Notes under the pieces: model-generated
What the model was told of the DNA's origin: nothing
Database searches by the model: none
What the model saw: only the letters and a program-made list of their open reading frames with translations
Translations under genes and position numbers: made by a program
In this document: positions 24,652-33,989 of the stretch, in pieces
Numbering within the stretch: the stretch's first letter is position 1
How the letters are laid out: every line of letters starts with the position of its first letter
Origin: a virus
Direction: 5' to 3' (one strand)
DNA length: 41,132 bases
IMG/VR virus record: IMGVR_UViG_3300025849_000077
Location: 1 to 41,132 of that record

Positions 24652-27600
24652 TTAGTTGTTATGTCCAGACTTGGTTGCGTTATAGTTTTGCTCTACTTCG
24701 TCAGATGTTAATGGTCTATCGTATATTTGCACGTCATCTATTAAACCTTTGTAGTGTCTAGATGAGGTAGTATCAACACCTATGTTCATGACTTGATTTT
24801 TGGTTACATTGATAGTGTTTATAGTGCTAGTGTTGTCAGCCGTATCTATATATGTAGTTAATGAATTACCCTCCCTTGATACGACTATATGATACCATTG
24901 CCCCTCTACCAACTGAGAGCCTATATATATTGTTTCTAAAAAAGTACTATCACTTAATCTTATAGCAAAATTGGTTGAGTCTGAGCCTAAATTAAATCCA
25001 CCTCTGCTCGAAACACTAGAACTCATATTACCATTACTTATTATTACATTCCAACCACTACCTGTGTCTACAAACTTATATTGTGCCCAACAAGACAATG
25101 TAAAATCTCCAGTACCAAAATCAAAGTCTGTGTTATGCTCAACCTCTGCATACCCAGTTCCATCTAAATTTAAAGCACTACCTCTTGTTTCAACATCATT
25201 ACCCAAAATATCTTTACCTATTATAGGTAGGGTTTCTTGAGCTACAGCTCCATAAGTAGGGAAGTAACGTGTTAAAGTACCCTCTTGTAACTGTGCACCG
25301 TAGATTAAAACCTCTGTAAGCGTTGAACTACCTCTAAAGTCTATTGCATAAAAACTATTTGGATCACCACCATCATCAGAACTAACGTCGAATCTCTGCC
25401 ACTCGTTAGTAATAGTTTGAATAGAGTTCGAGCTATTAAACCTAGATAATAAACTTAAAGTACCAGAACCAGACACTGTTTTAGCCCATATAGACCTACT
25501 GTAATTTTGTATACCAGAGTTGAAGTCGTGCAATAAGTTAGCGTAAGTTTCATTAGCGGTAACTTTATAAGCTGAGTTTCCACCATTAGGATCAGTGTAA
25601 CCACTTTCTATAGTTAAATTTTGCCGACCATCCCAATAACTGTTATTGAAATCTTCACTGTATAGTATTAAATTCCTAGTTACTTTATTACCTGTAAACT
25701 GCTCTACATCAGGGGTTTTTATTAACGTAGAGTTTGTTACTGGTAAACCGTCTGTTTTTCTAAATGCACTTAATGAATCCCCTACGTTTACCTCTTCTTG
25801 TGCACCCCAAAGTATAACCTCCGTAAGTGTGCTTGAGCCTCTGAAATCAACGGCATAAAAGATTCCTGCATTAGCCGAGGCAGAGCTAATGCTAAATCTC
25901 TGCCACTCATTTGTAACTGTAATCAATGAATTACTATTAGTATTATAATTCATTAAATGAACATTACCAGTACCAGAAACTGTTTTTGCATAAATACTTC
26001 TAACGACTCCGATATTGGGTGTAACAGTTAGGTCATATACTGCACCAAATCCTAGCGCTCCATCTCTTGTAAGTTTCCAAGCAGTCATAGTACCATCTGG
26101 CGCTTCGTACCCTTCATCAAGAATAACATAAGCAGAAGTCCAAGGCGATGCTTGAAAATCATTAGAATAAGTAAGTACATTACTCCCCTTACTCCAGTTC
26201 ATCATACCCAACTGTGGGATTCTCTCTTGAGAATGCTCCCAATCAGCACCTAAAAGAGTACCATCAACATTAGTATCGTCGTCGTAAGAATCACCATCTA
26301 TGTTGAATACTTCTTTTACTGAGATGTTGTCTATTGATATATCTGTTGCACCACTTCTTCTTTTTATAGCTATTGTAGTGCTTGTAGCAGTAAAATATAT
26401 TGTATGTTTACCGATAGATGTAAATGTGTGCAAAATTGCACTTGTTAAACCACCACTAACTAAAGATAAACCTTGACCTAAAGTTTCTATACTTGTTATT
26501 TCAAAGCTAAATTTATATGATTTTCCAGATGTTGTTACAGAAGATTGCACAATACCAGCTAAATCTCCAGTTGTAGATATATTAGCAATTCCGTTTAAAA
26601 TTGTAGCATTTGTTTTACTCCAATCGCTATCGGTAGCAAAATCGCCATTAACAACTTCCTCTGCTCCAATCAAAGGTGCAGAGTCGTGAATTACAGATCC
26701 AGAACCTTCGCTTAAATGCCACCAAGCTTTTAAGTTTCTTAAATTAACGTCACTAGATACGTTATCTGTAACTAAGTTTTGGGGGTTTTTATAATCATAA
26801 GTAACGTCACTTTCACTCCATACTTTATTATATATCTGAAAGTCTGATAAGCTACCGTCGATAACATTAGCACCCGAGCCGCCGTGCCCTTGACCTATGT
26901 AAGCCGCGCTTACGTTGTCTATATTAAGGTTGGTAACAGATGTCTGAGTACTACCTAACTGAACACCATTTTTGTATATTTTTAAATTTTTGCTAGAATC
27001 TATAGTAACAACAACCCTTTGCCATTCGTTCAAACTAACGACATAATCATCGCTACTCGTCCAATTACCACCGGTTCCACCTGTTTGAGTAAAGACTCTA
27101 AACCTATCACTTCTATTACCTATAACAAACCTACCATCACCAGATTCAGCTAAGTCTATTATATACGCGAGGTCTGTAGCTGCTTGAGGTTTATACCAAA
27201 AAGCAAACGTACCCTCTGACCCAGACATACTAAAGTTAGATATATCAATACCGTCATTAGCACCATCAAAAACTAAAGCCTTACCAGTCTTTAAAATAGC
27301 ATTGTTATCGTTGCCAGATATGTCTGGTGTTTCTTGTGCGTATTCTTCAACTGATACGTTATCAAAGTAAGTTGTACCTAAAGTAGATGATTGACATTTT
27401 AACTGAACCTGTGTAGTAGTTGCTGCTGCTACAAATGAAAGTGATATTTGTTCAGTTCCAGAACTAACAGTTTGCCCTATATTTCCCGCTGACGGAGATG
27501 AATAAATCTCAAATCTAGCAATTGTTGTTCCAGCAGTAACTTTAGCAGATAAAACATATCTTTTGCCTACAACCGTTGTTATATTTTGTACAGACTTACC

Positions 27601-27831
27601 ATACCCTACGGTTGATGTAACTTCTAACTCACCACCCACAACAGTAATGGTTGCATTTTGACCAACCCAACCAGTAGTACCGTCTGAAAAATCCCCATTA
27701 ACAACTAAGTTTTCCCCCAAAGGCTCTGCACTAGTAAAAGGTAGCCGCATTTTCAATCCATCAGTTACGATCCTTTTTATAAAAGATCCAACCCTGCTAG
27801 ATATTAATGTTATAGTATTTAAACCTAACAT
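24652..27831 (-). CDS. Multi-domain lectin-like virion protein (LamG x2, jelly rolls x4)
   Basis: A 1059-aa protein built almost wholly of sugar-binding folds. In order: a basic N-terminal helix (1-25); a CBM-like jelly roll ~38-165 (NLVVNGDFSDGTTGW to FDNVSVEE); a concanavalin/LamG domain ~184-338 (LVFDGANDGIDI, EWQRVVVTID, GSLSDFQIYNKV); a second CBM-like module ~388-508; two tandem jelly rolls ~550-680 and ~717-850 sharing TVSG, NEWQRF and DFRGSSTLTEV; and a second LamG ~884-1052 (LNLDGTGYAEVEH, WYHIVVSREG, GLIDDVQIYDRPL). There is no catalytic motif. Most likely a surface or head-fibre protein that binds glycans on cells or algal polysaccharide. It sits 3 nt after a small conserved virion gene. 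LamG calls are strong; virion location is inferred. Confidence 0.8.
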   Translation of the reverse strand: MLGLNTITLISSRVGSFIKRIVTDGLKMRLPFTSAEPLGENLVVNGDFSDGTTGWVGQNATITVVGGELEVTSTVGYGKSVQNITTVVGKRYVLSAKVTAGTTIARFEIYSSPSAGNIGQTVSSGTEQISLSFVAAATTTQVQLKCQSSTLGTTYFDNVSVEEYAQETPDISGNDNNAILKTGKALVFDGANDGIDISNFSMSGSEGTFAFWYKPQAATDLAYIIDLAESGDGRFVIGNRSDRFRVFTQTGGTGGNWTSSDDYVVSLNEWQRVVVTIDSSKNLKIYKNGVQLGSTQTSVTNLNIDNVSAAYIGQGHGGSGANVIDGSLSDFQIYNKVWSESDVTYDYKNPQNLVTDNVSSDVNLRNLKAWWHLSEGSGSVIHDSAPLIGAEEVVNGDFATDSDWSKTNATILNGIANISTTGDLAGIVQSSVTTSGKSYKFSFEITSIETLGQGLSLVSGGLTSAILHTFTSIGKHTIYFTATSTTIAIKRRSGATDISIDNISVKEVFNIDGDSYDDDTNVDGTLLGADWEHSQERIPQLGMMNWSKGSNVLTYSNDFQASPWTSAYVILDEGYEAPDGTMTAWKLTRDGALGFGAVYDLTVTPNIGVVRSIYAKTVSGTGNVHLMNYNTNSNSLITVTNEWQRFSISSASANAGIFYAVDFRGSSTLTEVILWGAQEEVNVGDSLSAFRKTDGLPVTNSTLIKTPDVEQFTGNKVTRNLILYSEDFNNSYWDGRQNLTIESGYTDPNGGNSAYKVTANETYANLLHDFNSGIQNYSRSIWAKTVSGSGTLSLLSRFNSSNSIQTITNEWQRFDVSSDDGGDPNSFYAIDFRGSSTLTEVLIYGAQLQEGTLTRYFPTYGAVAQETLPIIGKDILGNDVETRGSALNLDGTGYAEVEHNTDFDFGTGDFTLSCWAQYKFVDTGSGWNVIISNGNMSSSVSSRGGFNLGSDSTNFAIRLSDSTFLETIYIGSQLVEGQWYHIVVSREGNSLTTYIDTADNTSTINTINVTKNQVMNIGVDTTSSRHYKGLIDDVQIYDRPLTSDEVEQNYNATKSGHNN
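25282..26184 (-). repeat. Tandem jelly-roll modules (two copies, ~130 codons each)
   Basis: Copy 1 is about 25792-26184 and copy 2 about 25282-25683. At protein level they share AKTVSG, TNEWQRF and an identical DFRGSSTLTEV. At DNA level they differ at many third positions, so the duplication is not recent. The rest of each module has diverged, as expected if each binds a different ligand. Confidence 0.75.
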
Positions 27832-27834
27832 AAC

Positions 27835-28092
27835 CTATGCTATATAAGCTAATACCTTACCAGAAGAAATACTTACAGATGTGAATCTACCAACGATAGT
27901 CATACCAGCTGGTAAATCTACGTTAGTTAAATTATCACCATTAGAAGCTACCACAGTAACGGTAGCATCAGCTATGACTTGTACCGCATTGAAATTACCA
28001 CTAACATTACCACTAGCTAAATACTCAAAACCTTTCTGCCCGAAAGCTGCTTGCTGGTAGTTACCAGGATTTGCTAAATTTGAATAACCCAT
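27835..28092 (-). CDS. Small conserved virion protein (capsid-decoration-type candidate)
   Basis: An 85-aa protein beginning MGYSNLANPGNYQQAAFG. A compact beta-rich body follows (residues ~30-85) ending TSVSISSGKVLAYIA. I recognise the pattern from marine phage contigs, where it lies near the capsid genes. Size and beta content fit a capsid decoration or head-fibre base protein. It lies 3 nt upstream of the LamG protein, so it may anchor that protein to the head. Its A/T-rich leader carries a small hairpin (28120-28133) and no Shine-Dalgarno sequence. Confidence 0.7.
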   Translation of the reverse strand: MGYSNLANPGNYQQAAFGQKGFEYLASGNVSGNFNAVQVIADATVTVVASNGDNLTNVDLPAGMTIVGRFTSVSISSGKVLAYIA

Positions 28093-28106
28093 TTTTGTAT
28101 ATTTTT

Positions 28107-28133
28107 AAAATTATTAAAACCCAATTAGTTGGG
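28107..28133 (-). promoter_or_regulatory. Small hairpin plus U-tract in the leader of the 85-aa gene
   Basis: On the minus strand a 5-bp stem with a 4-nt loop (CCCAACTAATTGGG) is followed by TTTTAATAATTTT, about 27 nt before the ATG. It looks like a short terminator or attenuator but is weak. It might instead stabilise or process the transcript. Confidence 0.35.
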
Positions 28134-28182
28134 GAAAAAGGAAACAAGTCCTCACCTTAAACTATTACATATTAACCACTAC

Positions 28183-28217
28183 AATTAAAAATAGCCACCC
28201 AAAAACTGAGTGGCTAT
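28183..28217 (-). terminator. Rho-independent terminator after the 269-aa gene
   Basis: A perfect 8-bp stem (28191-28198 with 28210-28217) is followed on the minus strand by TTTTAATT. It lies 23 nt past the stop of the 269-aa gene and before the leader of the 85-aa gene, so it separates the capsid-side unit from the LamG unit. The region 28093-28240 holds nothing else beyond the small leader hairpin. Confidence 0.85.
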
Positions 28218-28240
28218 AATTATATATGAATTAAGTTTTA

Positions 28241-29050
28241 CTACTTAAATCTTTTCTCTATAGATTTTAAAACCTCCATACCTTCGTCGGTTTTAAACCA
28301 AGCAGCTAGTGCTGAGTATGGGTGTTCATCAAAGGGAACTGTCATTAACTTTCTATCATTAGAGCCCCAAGTGAAAGCTCTATTATCTGCTGATAGTTTA
28401 ATCAAACCAGATTCAGTTGCTTTTATACCTAAGTTTCTAAGATGAATATTATCATCATCCATTAAGTCTAAGAACAGTTGAGGGTTTTCATTAGCGAAAA
28501 CAAGTAAATCTCTTTTAACTTCCTTAGAACTCATCTTACTAACCTCCGATCCGATCTCAGCTCTCATAATAGCTTCAGCTACGTCTATATCAGCATTGGA
28601 TGCTGCATTCATGGCTTTCAATTGTAATTCTAAATCATCAACCTGCTCTATAGCCTCCTCGTACGGTTTATACTCTTCGAATACTTTACCTATAAGAGGG
28701 TGATACAATGACAATAACTTTTGTAATATTACTTTGTTTTTTGGAACTTTTAAAACTCCATCTCTGAACACTATATGCTCGGGTCTTTTAACACCTTGCA
28801 TTTCGTCCACAAATACAGTTCTCTGGTTAGAGGTTAACATTAATTCTCTTTCGTAACCTTTCTCTTCGTCAAACCAGTATATACCAGTACCTTTTATGAT
28901 TCTAGCCACTGGAGTAGCTCCTTTTAAAAAGTACGTTCTATCTTTTACTTCCCACTTCTTAGTAGGAGTCTCGACCGGTTGGTCAACTACAGTTGTTACT
29001 AAATCTACTTCAGATTCAGCAGCAACTTTTTTTACATTTTTCTTAGCCAT
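28241..29050 (-). CDS. Conserved 269-aa protein downstream of capsid gene, unknown
   Basis: It starts with a basic segment (MAKKNVKKVAAES). A strand-rich N-terminal domain follows (~33-105, with WEVKDRTYFLKG and HIVFRDGVLKVPK). The C-terminal half is helical (~110-265), including VSKMSSKEVKRDLLVFA and the ending GMEVLKSIEKRF. I know this arrangement from marine phage contigs, always close to the major capsid gene, but its job is not established to my knowledge. It is enclosed by two terminators (29066-29098 upstream, 28183-28217 downstream), so it may have its own expression level. Head completion or a capsid-associated role is possible. Confidence 0.7.
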   Translation of the reverse strand: MAKKNVKKVAAESEVDLVTTVVDQPVETPTKKWEVKDRTYFLKGATPVARIIKGTGIYWFDEEKGYERELMLTSNQRTVFVDEMQGVKRPEHIVFRDGVLKVPKNKVILQKLLSLYHPLIGKVFEEYKPYEEAIEQVDDLELQLKAMNAASNADIDVAEAIMRAEIGSEVSKMSSKEVKRDLLVFANENPQLFLDLMDDDNIHLRNLGIKATESGLIKLSADNRAFTWGSNDRKLMTVPFDEHPYSALAAWFKTDEGMEVLKSIEKRFK

Positions 29051-29065
29051 AATATATAATAAAAT

Positions 29066-29098
29066 TAATTAAAGAAGTCGGGGGACGAATCCCCCAAC
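29066..29098 (-). terminator. Strong terminator with UUCG loop after major capsid gene
   Basis: On the minus strand the hairpin has stem GGGGGA/TCCCCC (29080-29085 with 29090-29095) around a TTCG tetraloop. It is extended by T:G, T-A and G-C pairs to 9 bp and followed by TTCTTTAATT. It lies 21 nt past the capsid stop codon. The very stable loop suggests it also protects the 3' end of the capsid mRNA. Confidence 0.85.
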
Positions 29099-29118
29099 AT
29101 CTAAAAAATACAAAGTAA

Positions 29119-30528
29119 TTATCCTACTAAAGTACAGAAGTTATTAGCACCTTGAACAACTAAACATCGCTCAGATAAGAAGTGCATTTCCATAGCATCT
29201 AGTGCAGAAGTAGCAGCTCCAACAGAACCAGTAGTCCAAGTCTTGAAGCGACGATCTTCGATACCAGCAGCTCTGTAACGAACGTGTAAGAATGGTCGTT
29301 TTAGGTTTTTACCTAGACCTTGGTCGTATACAGTAGATACACCGGCAGGTACAAAAACACCTTTTTTAACATCGTGAGTAGAGTCACCAACAATTTGACC
29401 TCTAGTTGTAGCATCGTTTAGATACTTCCAGTCAGTTTTGTAGAAGTCGTAAGAACCTCGACGGAAACCAGAGAAACCTAAGTTTAATGCCATATCAGCA
29501 TCGTTGTCAAACACACCGTAAGAAGAACCTGCAGATCCGAAGTTATTCATACCAGCTAGCATATCATCAACAGCTAAAGCAGTACCTCTATCTAAGAACA
29601 TCATGTATTCTTCGATAGCACCTTGCTTATCAAACTCTTTAAGTATAGCGTCGAAGTCAGTGTTTAAGTCTAGAGTGTTATCTGTTGCTGTTTCAGCTAC
29701 AATACCTCTACCTTCAATAGCAGACCAAAGACCTTCAGATCCTTTAACACCAGAGTCATAAGCAGTAACACCAGTACCACCATCAACTTTAACGGATTCA
29801 ATCAAAGACATTTCACAGTAGTCAGAGAATCTAGTTCTAGTATCACCAGCACCTTTTAGGTACCACAGGTAACCAGATTGACCATCTTCACCTGAAACTT
29901 CAACCCAACCGATTTGAGCCGCATCAGAACCAGATACCTCATACTTATCTTTCAAGATCATCATGTTGTTTGAAAGAGAGTTAAAAGAAGGCTCTAATGC
30001 TTCGGATTTAGCACCAGCACCTTTAGCGTGCTCAGATCCGTAAACAAACCCAACAACAGCACCATTTACAAACGTGATAGCAGTACCACCAGATGTGTTT
30101 ACAGCAGCTTGAGTATAAGGTTTAACTGTGAAAGTAGTAGTACTAGGTACATCTGTTACTAAGCAGTTTAAAGAACCTTTAGCAGGTTGATTAATTAAAA
30201 TAGTGTCATTAAGTCTAACACCGTGAGGAGCAGCGGTAGTCACAATACCTGTTGATGCTACGATATTACCAGAGCAAGATGTATGAAGTCGACCTTGTTC
30301 AGACCAAACTACTTGGTCAGAAGCACTAGCTTCTTCAGCTCCAACTTTTTCTAAAAAGCCAGATAAAGATCGATTACCGAAAATTTCAGCTTCCTTCTCA
30401 AGAAGTTCCGGTACGTATTGTTGCGCCCAACCCTCACCAACGGTTGAGGCTAGGTCTAAATAAGTTCCTGCAGTTGTTTGCTTTACAGGAGATGGCGTTA
30501 AACCGCCAACAGAAGTTACAATTCCCAT
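29119..30528 (-). CDS. Major capsid protein
   Basis: A 469-aa protein, the right size for an HK97-fold capsid. The N-terminal region (EGWAQQYVPELLEKEAEIFG, then NRSLSGFL) and the ASASDQVVWSEQGRLH segment are hallmark patterns of marine/crAss-like capsid proteins as I recall them. Residues ~85-160 look like a small beta domain inserted in the E-loop region (HGVRLNDTILINQPAKGS). Position supports the call: terminase, portal, scaffold-like protein, then this gene. Codon choice looks cleaner than in its neighbours, and a strong terminator follows, both expected for the most abundant protein. The ATG has an AAAAAAATTAAAAA leader and no Shine-Dalgarno sequence. Confidence 0.85.
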   Translation of the reverse strand: MGIVTSVGGLTPSPVKQTTAGTYLDLASTVGEGWAQQYVPELLEKEAEIFGNRSLSGFLEKVGAEEASASDQVVWSEQGRLHTSCSGNIVASTGIVTTAAPHGVRLNDTILINQPAKGSLNCLVTDVPSTTTFTVKPYTQAAVNTSGGTAITFVNGAVVGFVYGSEHAKGAGAKSEALEPSFNSLSNNMMILKDKYEVSGSDAAQIGWVEVSGEDGQSGYLWYLKGAGDTRTRFSDYCEMSLIESVKVDGGTGVTAYDSGVKGSEGLWSAIEGRGIVAETATDNTLDLNTDFDAILKEFDKQGAIEEYMMFLDRGTALAVDDMLAGMNNFGSAGSSYGVFDNDADMALNLGFSGFRRGSYDFYKTDWKYLNDATTRGQIVGDSTHDVKKGVFVPAGVSTVYDQGLGKNLKRPFLHVRYRAAGIEDRRFKTWTTGSVGAATSALDAMEMHFLSERCLVVQGANNFCTLVG

Positions 30529-30546
30529 TTTTTAATTTTTTTGAGA

Positions 30547-31662
30547 TTAACGTTTACTTTTAATTTTAAATTTGAAGTCATTAGCAGAATCACCTAAAAC
30601 TTTAAACTTAACCCCACCCACCTGCGTCTCGCCGTGGGTTTGCCTAGCTTCAGTGTTAATGTTTTTACTCTGTGCTACAGATTGTTTGATTGCATCCGCT
30701 TTCCCTTGCTCGTAAAAATGTTGAGCTAAAGCGTCAGCATTCATAGCTGCGTACAAAGATTTGTGATAACCTACAGCGTCTTTAATGTTATTATCTTCAC
30801 CAACAAACTTGTTGACGAAATTGCTTAAATCGCTTTGGTTAGCTTTAACCTCACTCTTATTCTTAACGTTATACCTAAACTTTTTATCACTGACATTAAA
30901 TTCGAAACCTTCGAACTCATCACTGAAGACAGTATCGGTTTTACGTAAAAATTCTTTTTTGCTAGATTCAGTAAGTTTGTTTTGATCTAAAGAATCTTGC
31001 TTGTATTTACTGTAAAAATCTACAGCTTCTTTTTGCTCGCTAGTTAAATTACTACTAGCCTTTATTTCATTATAGTACTTATCCTTTTGAGAGCTCAAGT
31101 ACTCCCTAGCTTTAGCGGCTTCTTCTTTTAAAGCTATTTTCTTTTTCTTTATATCTTTGTCAGTATCTACCTCCTCATCAAAACTAAAAGTTTCCTCTAA
31201 TAAGAAACCTCTCTCTTCAGAAGATAAGTGAGGTTTAGTTTGTTTGTAATACTCATCCAACACATCTGTGGTATCAAGCTTAGATACATCGGTATTGAGC
31301 CTAACGTAGTCATTTATATCACCACCAGTCTCTTGCATAAACTTTAAAAGTTTATCAACTGACTCCGGTACTTCTACTTTACCTTCATCAACTTGTATTG
31401 GCTTCTCTTCAACAACTACCTGTGTTTCATCATCCATGACTTTAACGTCTGGTTGGTTTAATTCGGTCGTAGTATCCGTTACTTCTTCTATAGTAGGTTG
31501 GTCAACTTCTTGAGTATCAACATCATTGTTAGGCTCTGGATTTACTTGATCAACATCTTCAATGTTCTCAACTGGTTCATTGGTAGCTTCACCTACATCT
31601 ACAGTGACCTGTTCTTCAGGTTTAGCATTTAAGCTAACCTTGTAATCTGCTTCATTTTCCAT
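30547..31662 (-). CDS. Scaffold-like head assembly protein
   Basis: A 371-aa protein. Residues 1-~105 are extremely acidic and low-complexity (VENIEDVDQVNPEPNN), the middle (~150-250) is highly charged helix (DIKKKKIALKEEAAKAREYL), and the C-terminal end is basic (VGGVKFKVLG to KFKIKSKR). An acidic disordered front, helical middle and basic tail between portal and capsid genes is the classic build of a phage scaffolding protein, whose basic end binds the capsid shell. I see no Ser-His or other protease signature. The gap to the capsid gene is 18 nt. Confidence 0.75.
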   Translation of the reverse strand: MENEADYKVSLNAKPEEQVTVDVGEATNEPVENIEDVDQVNPEPNNDVDTQEVDQPTIEEVTDTTTELNQPDVKVMDDETQVVVEEKPIQVDEGKVEVPESVDKLLKFMQETGGDINDYVRLNTDVSKLDTTDVLDEYYKQTKPHLSSEERGFLLEETFSFDEEVDTDKDIKKKKIALKEEAAKAREYLSSQKDKYYNEIKASSNLTSEQKEAVDFYSKYKQDSLDQNKLTESSKKEFLRKTDTVFSDEFEGFEFNVSDKKFRYNVKNKSEVKANQSDLSNFVNKFVGEDNNIKDAVGYHKSLYAAMNADALAQHFYEQGKADAIKQSVAQSKNINTEARQTHGETQVGGVKFKVLGDSANDFKFKIKSKR

Positions 31663-31697
31663 AATATGATTTTATAAAATATTAAAAAGAGTAATTA

Positions 31698-33986
31698 CTA
31701 TCCTTTATACTTGTCCAAGCCTACTCCTCCCGTAACTATATCATTACCTGATGATTCGAACTTTTTAACTTTTTCACCTTCTTTTTGTGAAGACTGTAAT
31801 TTAGAGTTTAACTCAAATTCAAGTTCCATTAATTGCTTCTTGATTTGAGCTTCTTGTTTTAAGTACTCTATTTTAAACTGATTCTTCTGCTGTTCTAACT
31901 GGGCTTCAGTTTGAGCTTTAGCTTGATCTTTCTGTATTTCAGTCTGAGCAGCTTGCTGTTGAGCTTGAGCGTTAGCTTGAGATTGAGCTTGTATATTCTG
32001 TTGTTGTATAGCTTGATCTCTCTCTTGTTTTCTCTTACGTTTTACTTTAAGTAACTGATTAGCAAGCTTTATGTTTCTAACATCTCTTAAATCTATAGCA
32101 TCATCTAAGTCTATCAACTGTTGACTTAATGCTATTTGTATGTTATTCTCTAGCATTTGCTTTTCTTCATCATCTGGCATAAGCTCTATGAATATACCAA
32201 AATCACAAAGATGTAGTTCCTTAATCTCGTTTAAAGTAGCTACGTTATGAGAACCTATAGCTCTAATGAAGGAGTCTTTAGTAGGAGAGTACTCTAACAT
32301 GTCTGATATTCTAAGTGATAATGCTTCAGCATTCTCAGCCGTTAAATATAACATCGACTGCAATATGTGACGCGTTGCCGTGTTAGAATTAGCTGCCGCC
32401 ATCTTCTGTATTCCAACTAAAGCATTTTTATCAGGAGTACTACCATCTCTGGCCTCGTTTAATCCAGTTACATCTCGTATCATTTGTAGGTAGTAATTGT
32501 AAGTGGTAATTAAACTTTGTATCTTATTACCTCCGCTACCATTTTGTATTTGTTGAATAGGTACTTTACCTGGATTCATATCACCTTCGGAAGTAAAAGA
32601 TCTACCTATAACACTACCAGTTTGGAAGAACATATTTAAAGCTTCCTGTGGGTTATAATTAGTACCGTTACCTAAATCAACTTCGGCTAAACCATCAGCA
32701 TCCAAATACACTCCGTCTGGTACCATTCTATTTAATACTTGCTGCAGTTTTAAGTGAGTTATCTGAATCATATCAGCAAACCCAGTTATTCTACCAACCA
32801 TAGACTGTATTCTACCTTCATACATTCTAGGTGCTACTATACTGTAATTCATTTTAACTTTACCTAAGTCAGACTTGCTGCGTAGCATATTCTCCGCTAT
32901 TTGCCACCTAAGTAACTTGTCAGTACCAAGCACTAAAACACCTTCGTACAAACACTCTTGTACTTTATCCAATCTACTAAACTCACCAGCTAACTCTGAC
33001 GGGGGATTGAACGTGTCGTTCTTCCTTATCACTTTATCAGCACCTGTACCAGTCTTTTTTAGCTTGTAAACTTCGTTCTTATGTGTTTTGTAATTAAAGT
33101 ATAGTATATGAACCTTGTTTACGTCAGCGCTACTTCTAGGGTTAGCTATGTTGTTAGAGTTCTCTGTTATATATTCTATGTCACTTTCAGTTAACTCTGG
33201 GAAGTCTTTAACTAATTCATTTATAGGTATTTCTTTAACCTCTCCAACATAGTATATATCATCGAAGTAAGGAGACTCTGTGTAAGAGTAAACTAAGTTA
33301 GCTGGGTCTACGTATTTCACTTGAGCACCATCCGATAGGTTAAACTCCGTCTTAGTGGCACCTATACCTATAGTTACTAAATCATTTAATACTCTACGTT
33401 TAGATAACTCATAGTCAGAGTTTTCAAATAAAGTGTTTATGGCTTGCTCTTCAGCTATCTCAACTGCTTGCTTATAGTTAAGTTGCATGTGCAAAGATAG
33501 TTCTTCTTCAGAATCCGGTAAAGTTTCTTTATCATTCTCGTATAAATTAACGCCAAATCCTTGCTCGACTATGTTATTGTAATCTTTAGCTTGAAGATCT
33601 CTAAGTATAGATTCCATATACTCAGTTCTTTTACTTATACCATATCTATCTTGAGAAAAAGCATTAACCTCGTAACTTCTTTGAGACATACCATTAACCA
33701 CTATGTCTACAAATTTAGACACTATGGGAACTGGCTTCCAATCTAAGTTTAAGTAAGAGAGATCTCCGTTTATTGATAATTCGTTTTTATATTTTTCTAC
33801 AGGTTGCTCACCTCTTGCATACAACCTATGTTTGTGAAACGTATTTAAGTTGTTTGAATATTTTGAGTTGTTACCATTAAACCATTCACTCTGAATAGCT
33901 CTACCCACCTTAAGCCCATACTCAGGTGTCATTTTCTCTAAATCACTAACCGCTTGTGACGGAAAGTTTACAACAGACTCTGTCAT
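31698..33986 (-). CDS. Portal protein
   Basis: A 762-aa protein between terminase and scaffold-like genes, with the size and mixed alpha/beta make-up of a large portal. The body (~30-640) holds wing- and stem-type segments (ANLVYSYTESPYFDDIYYVG; QNGSGGNKIQSLITTYNYYL; GLNEARDGSTPDKNALVGI). Residues ~645-735 form a Gln/Ala/Lys-rich coiled coil, likely the barrel or crown that reaches into the capsid. Twelve copies would form the DNA channel and dock the terminase. The long Gln-rich barrel is a feature of P22-like and crAss-like portals. It begins 3 nt after the terminase stop. Confidence 0.8.
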   Translation of the reverse strand: MTESVVNFPSQAVSDLEKMTPEYGLKVGRAIQSEWFNGNNSKYSNNLNTFHKHRLYARGEQPVEKYKNELSINGDLSYLNLDWKPVPIVSKFVDIVVNGMSQRSYEVNAFSQDRYGISKRTEYMESILRDLQAKDYNNIVEQGFGVNLYENDKETLPDSEEELSLHMQLNYKQAVEIAEEQAINTLFENSDYELSKRRVLNDLVTIGIGATKTEFNLSDGAQVKYVDPANLVYSYTESPYFDDIYYVGEVKEIPINELVKDFPELTESDIEYITENSNNIANPRSSADVNKVHILYFNYKTHKNEVYKLKKTGTGADKVIRKNDTFNPPSELAGEFSRLDKVQECLYEGVLVLGTDKLLRWQIAENMLRSKSDLGKVKMNYSIVAPRMYEGRIQSMVGRITGFADMIQITHLKLQQVLNRMVPDGVYLDADGLAEVDLGNGTNYNPQEALNMFFQTGSVIGRSFTSEGDMNPGKVPIQQIQNGSGGNKIQSLITTYNYYLQMIRDVTGLNEARDGSTPDKNALVGIQKMAAANSNTATRHILQSMLYLTAENAEALSLRISDMLEYSPTKDSFIRAIGSHNVATLNEIKELHLCDFGIFIELMPDDEEKQMLENNIQIALSQQLIDLDDAIDLRDVRNIKLANQLLKVKRKRKQERDQAIQQQNIQAQSQANAQAQQQAAQTEIQKDQAKAQTEAQLEQQKNQFKIEYLKQEAQIKKQLMELEFELNSKLQSSQKEGEKVKKFESSGNDIVTGGVGLDKYKG

Positions 33987-33989
33987 ATT

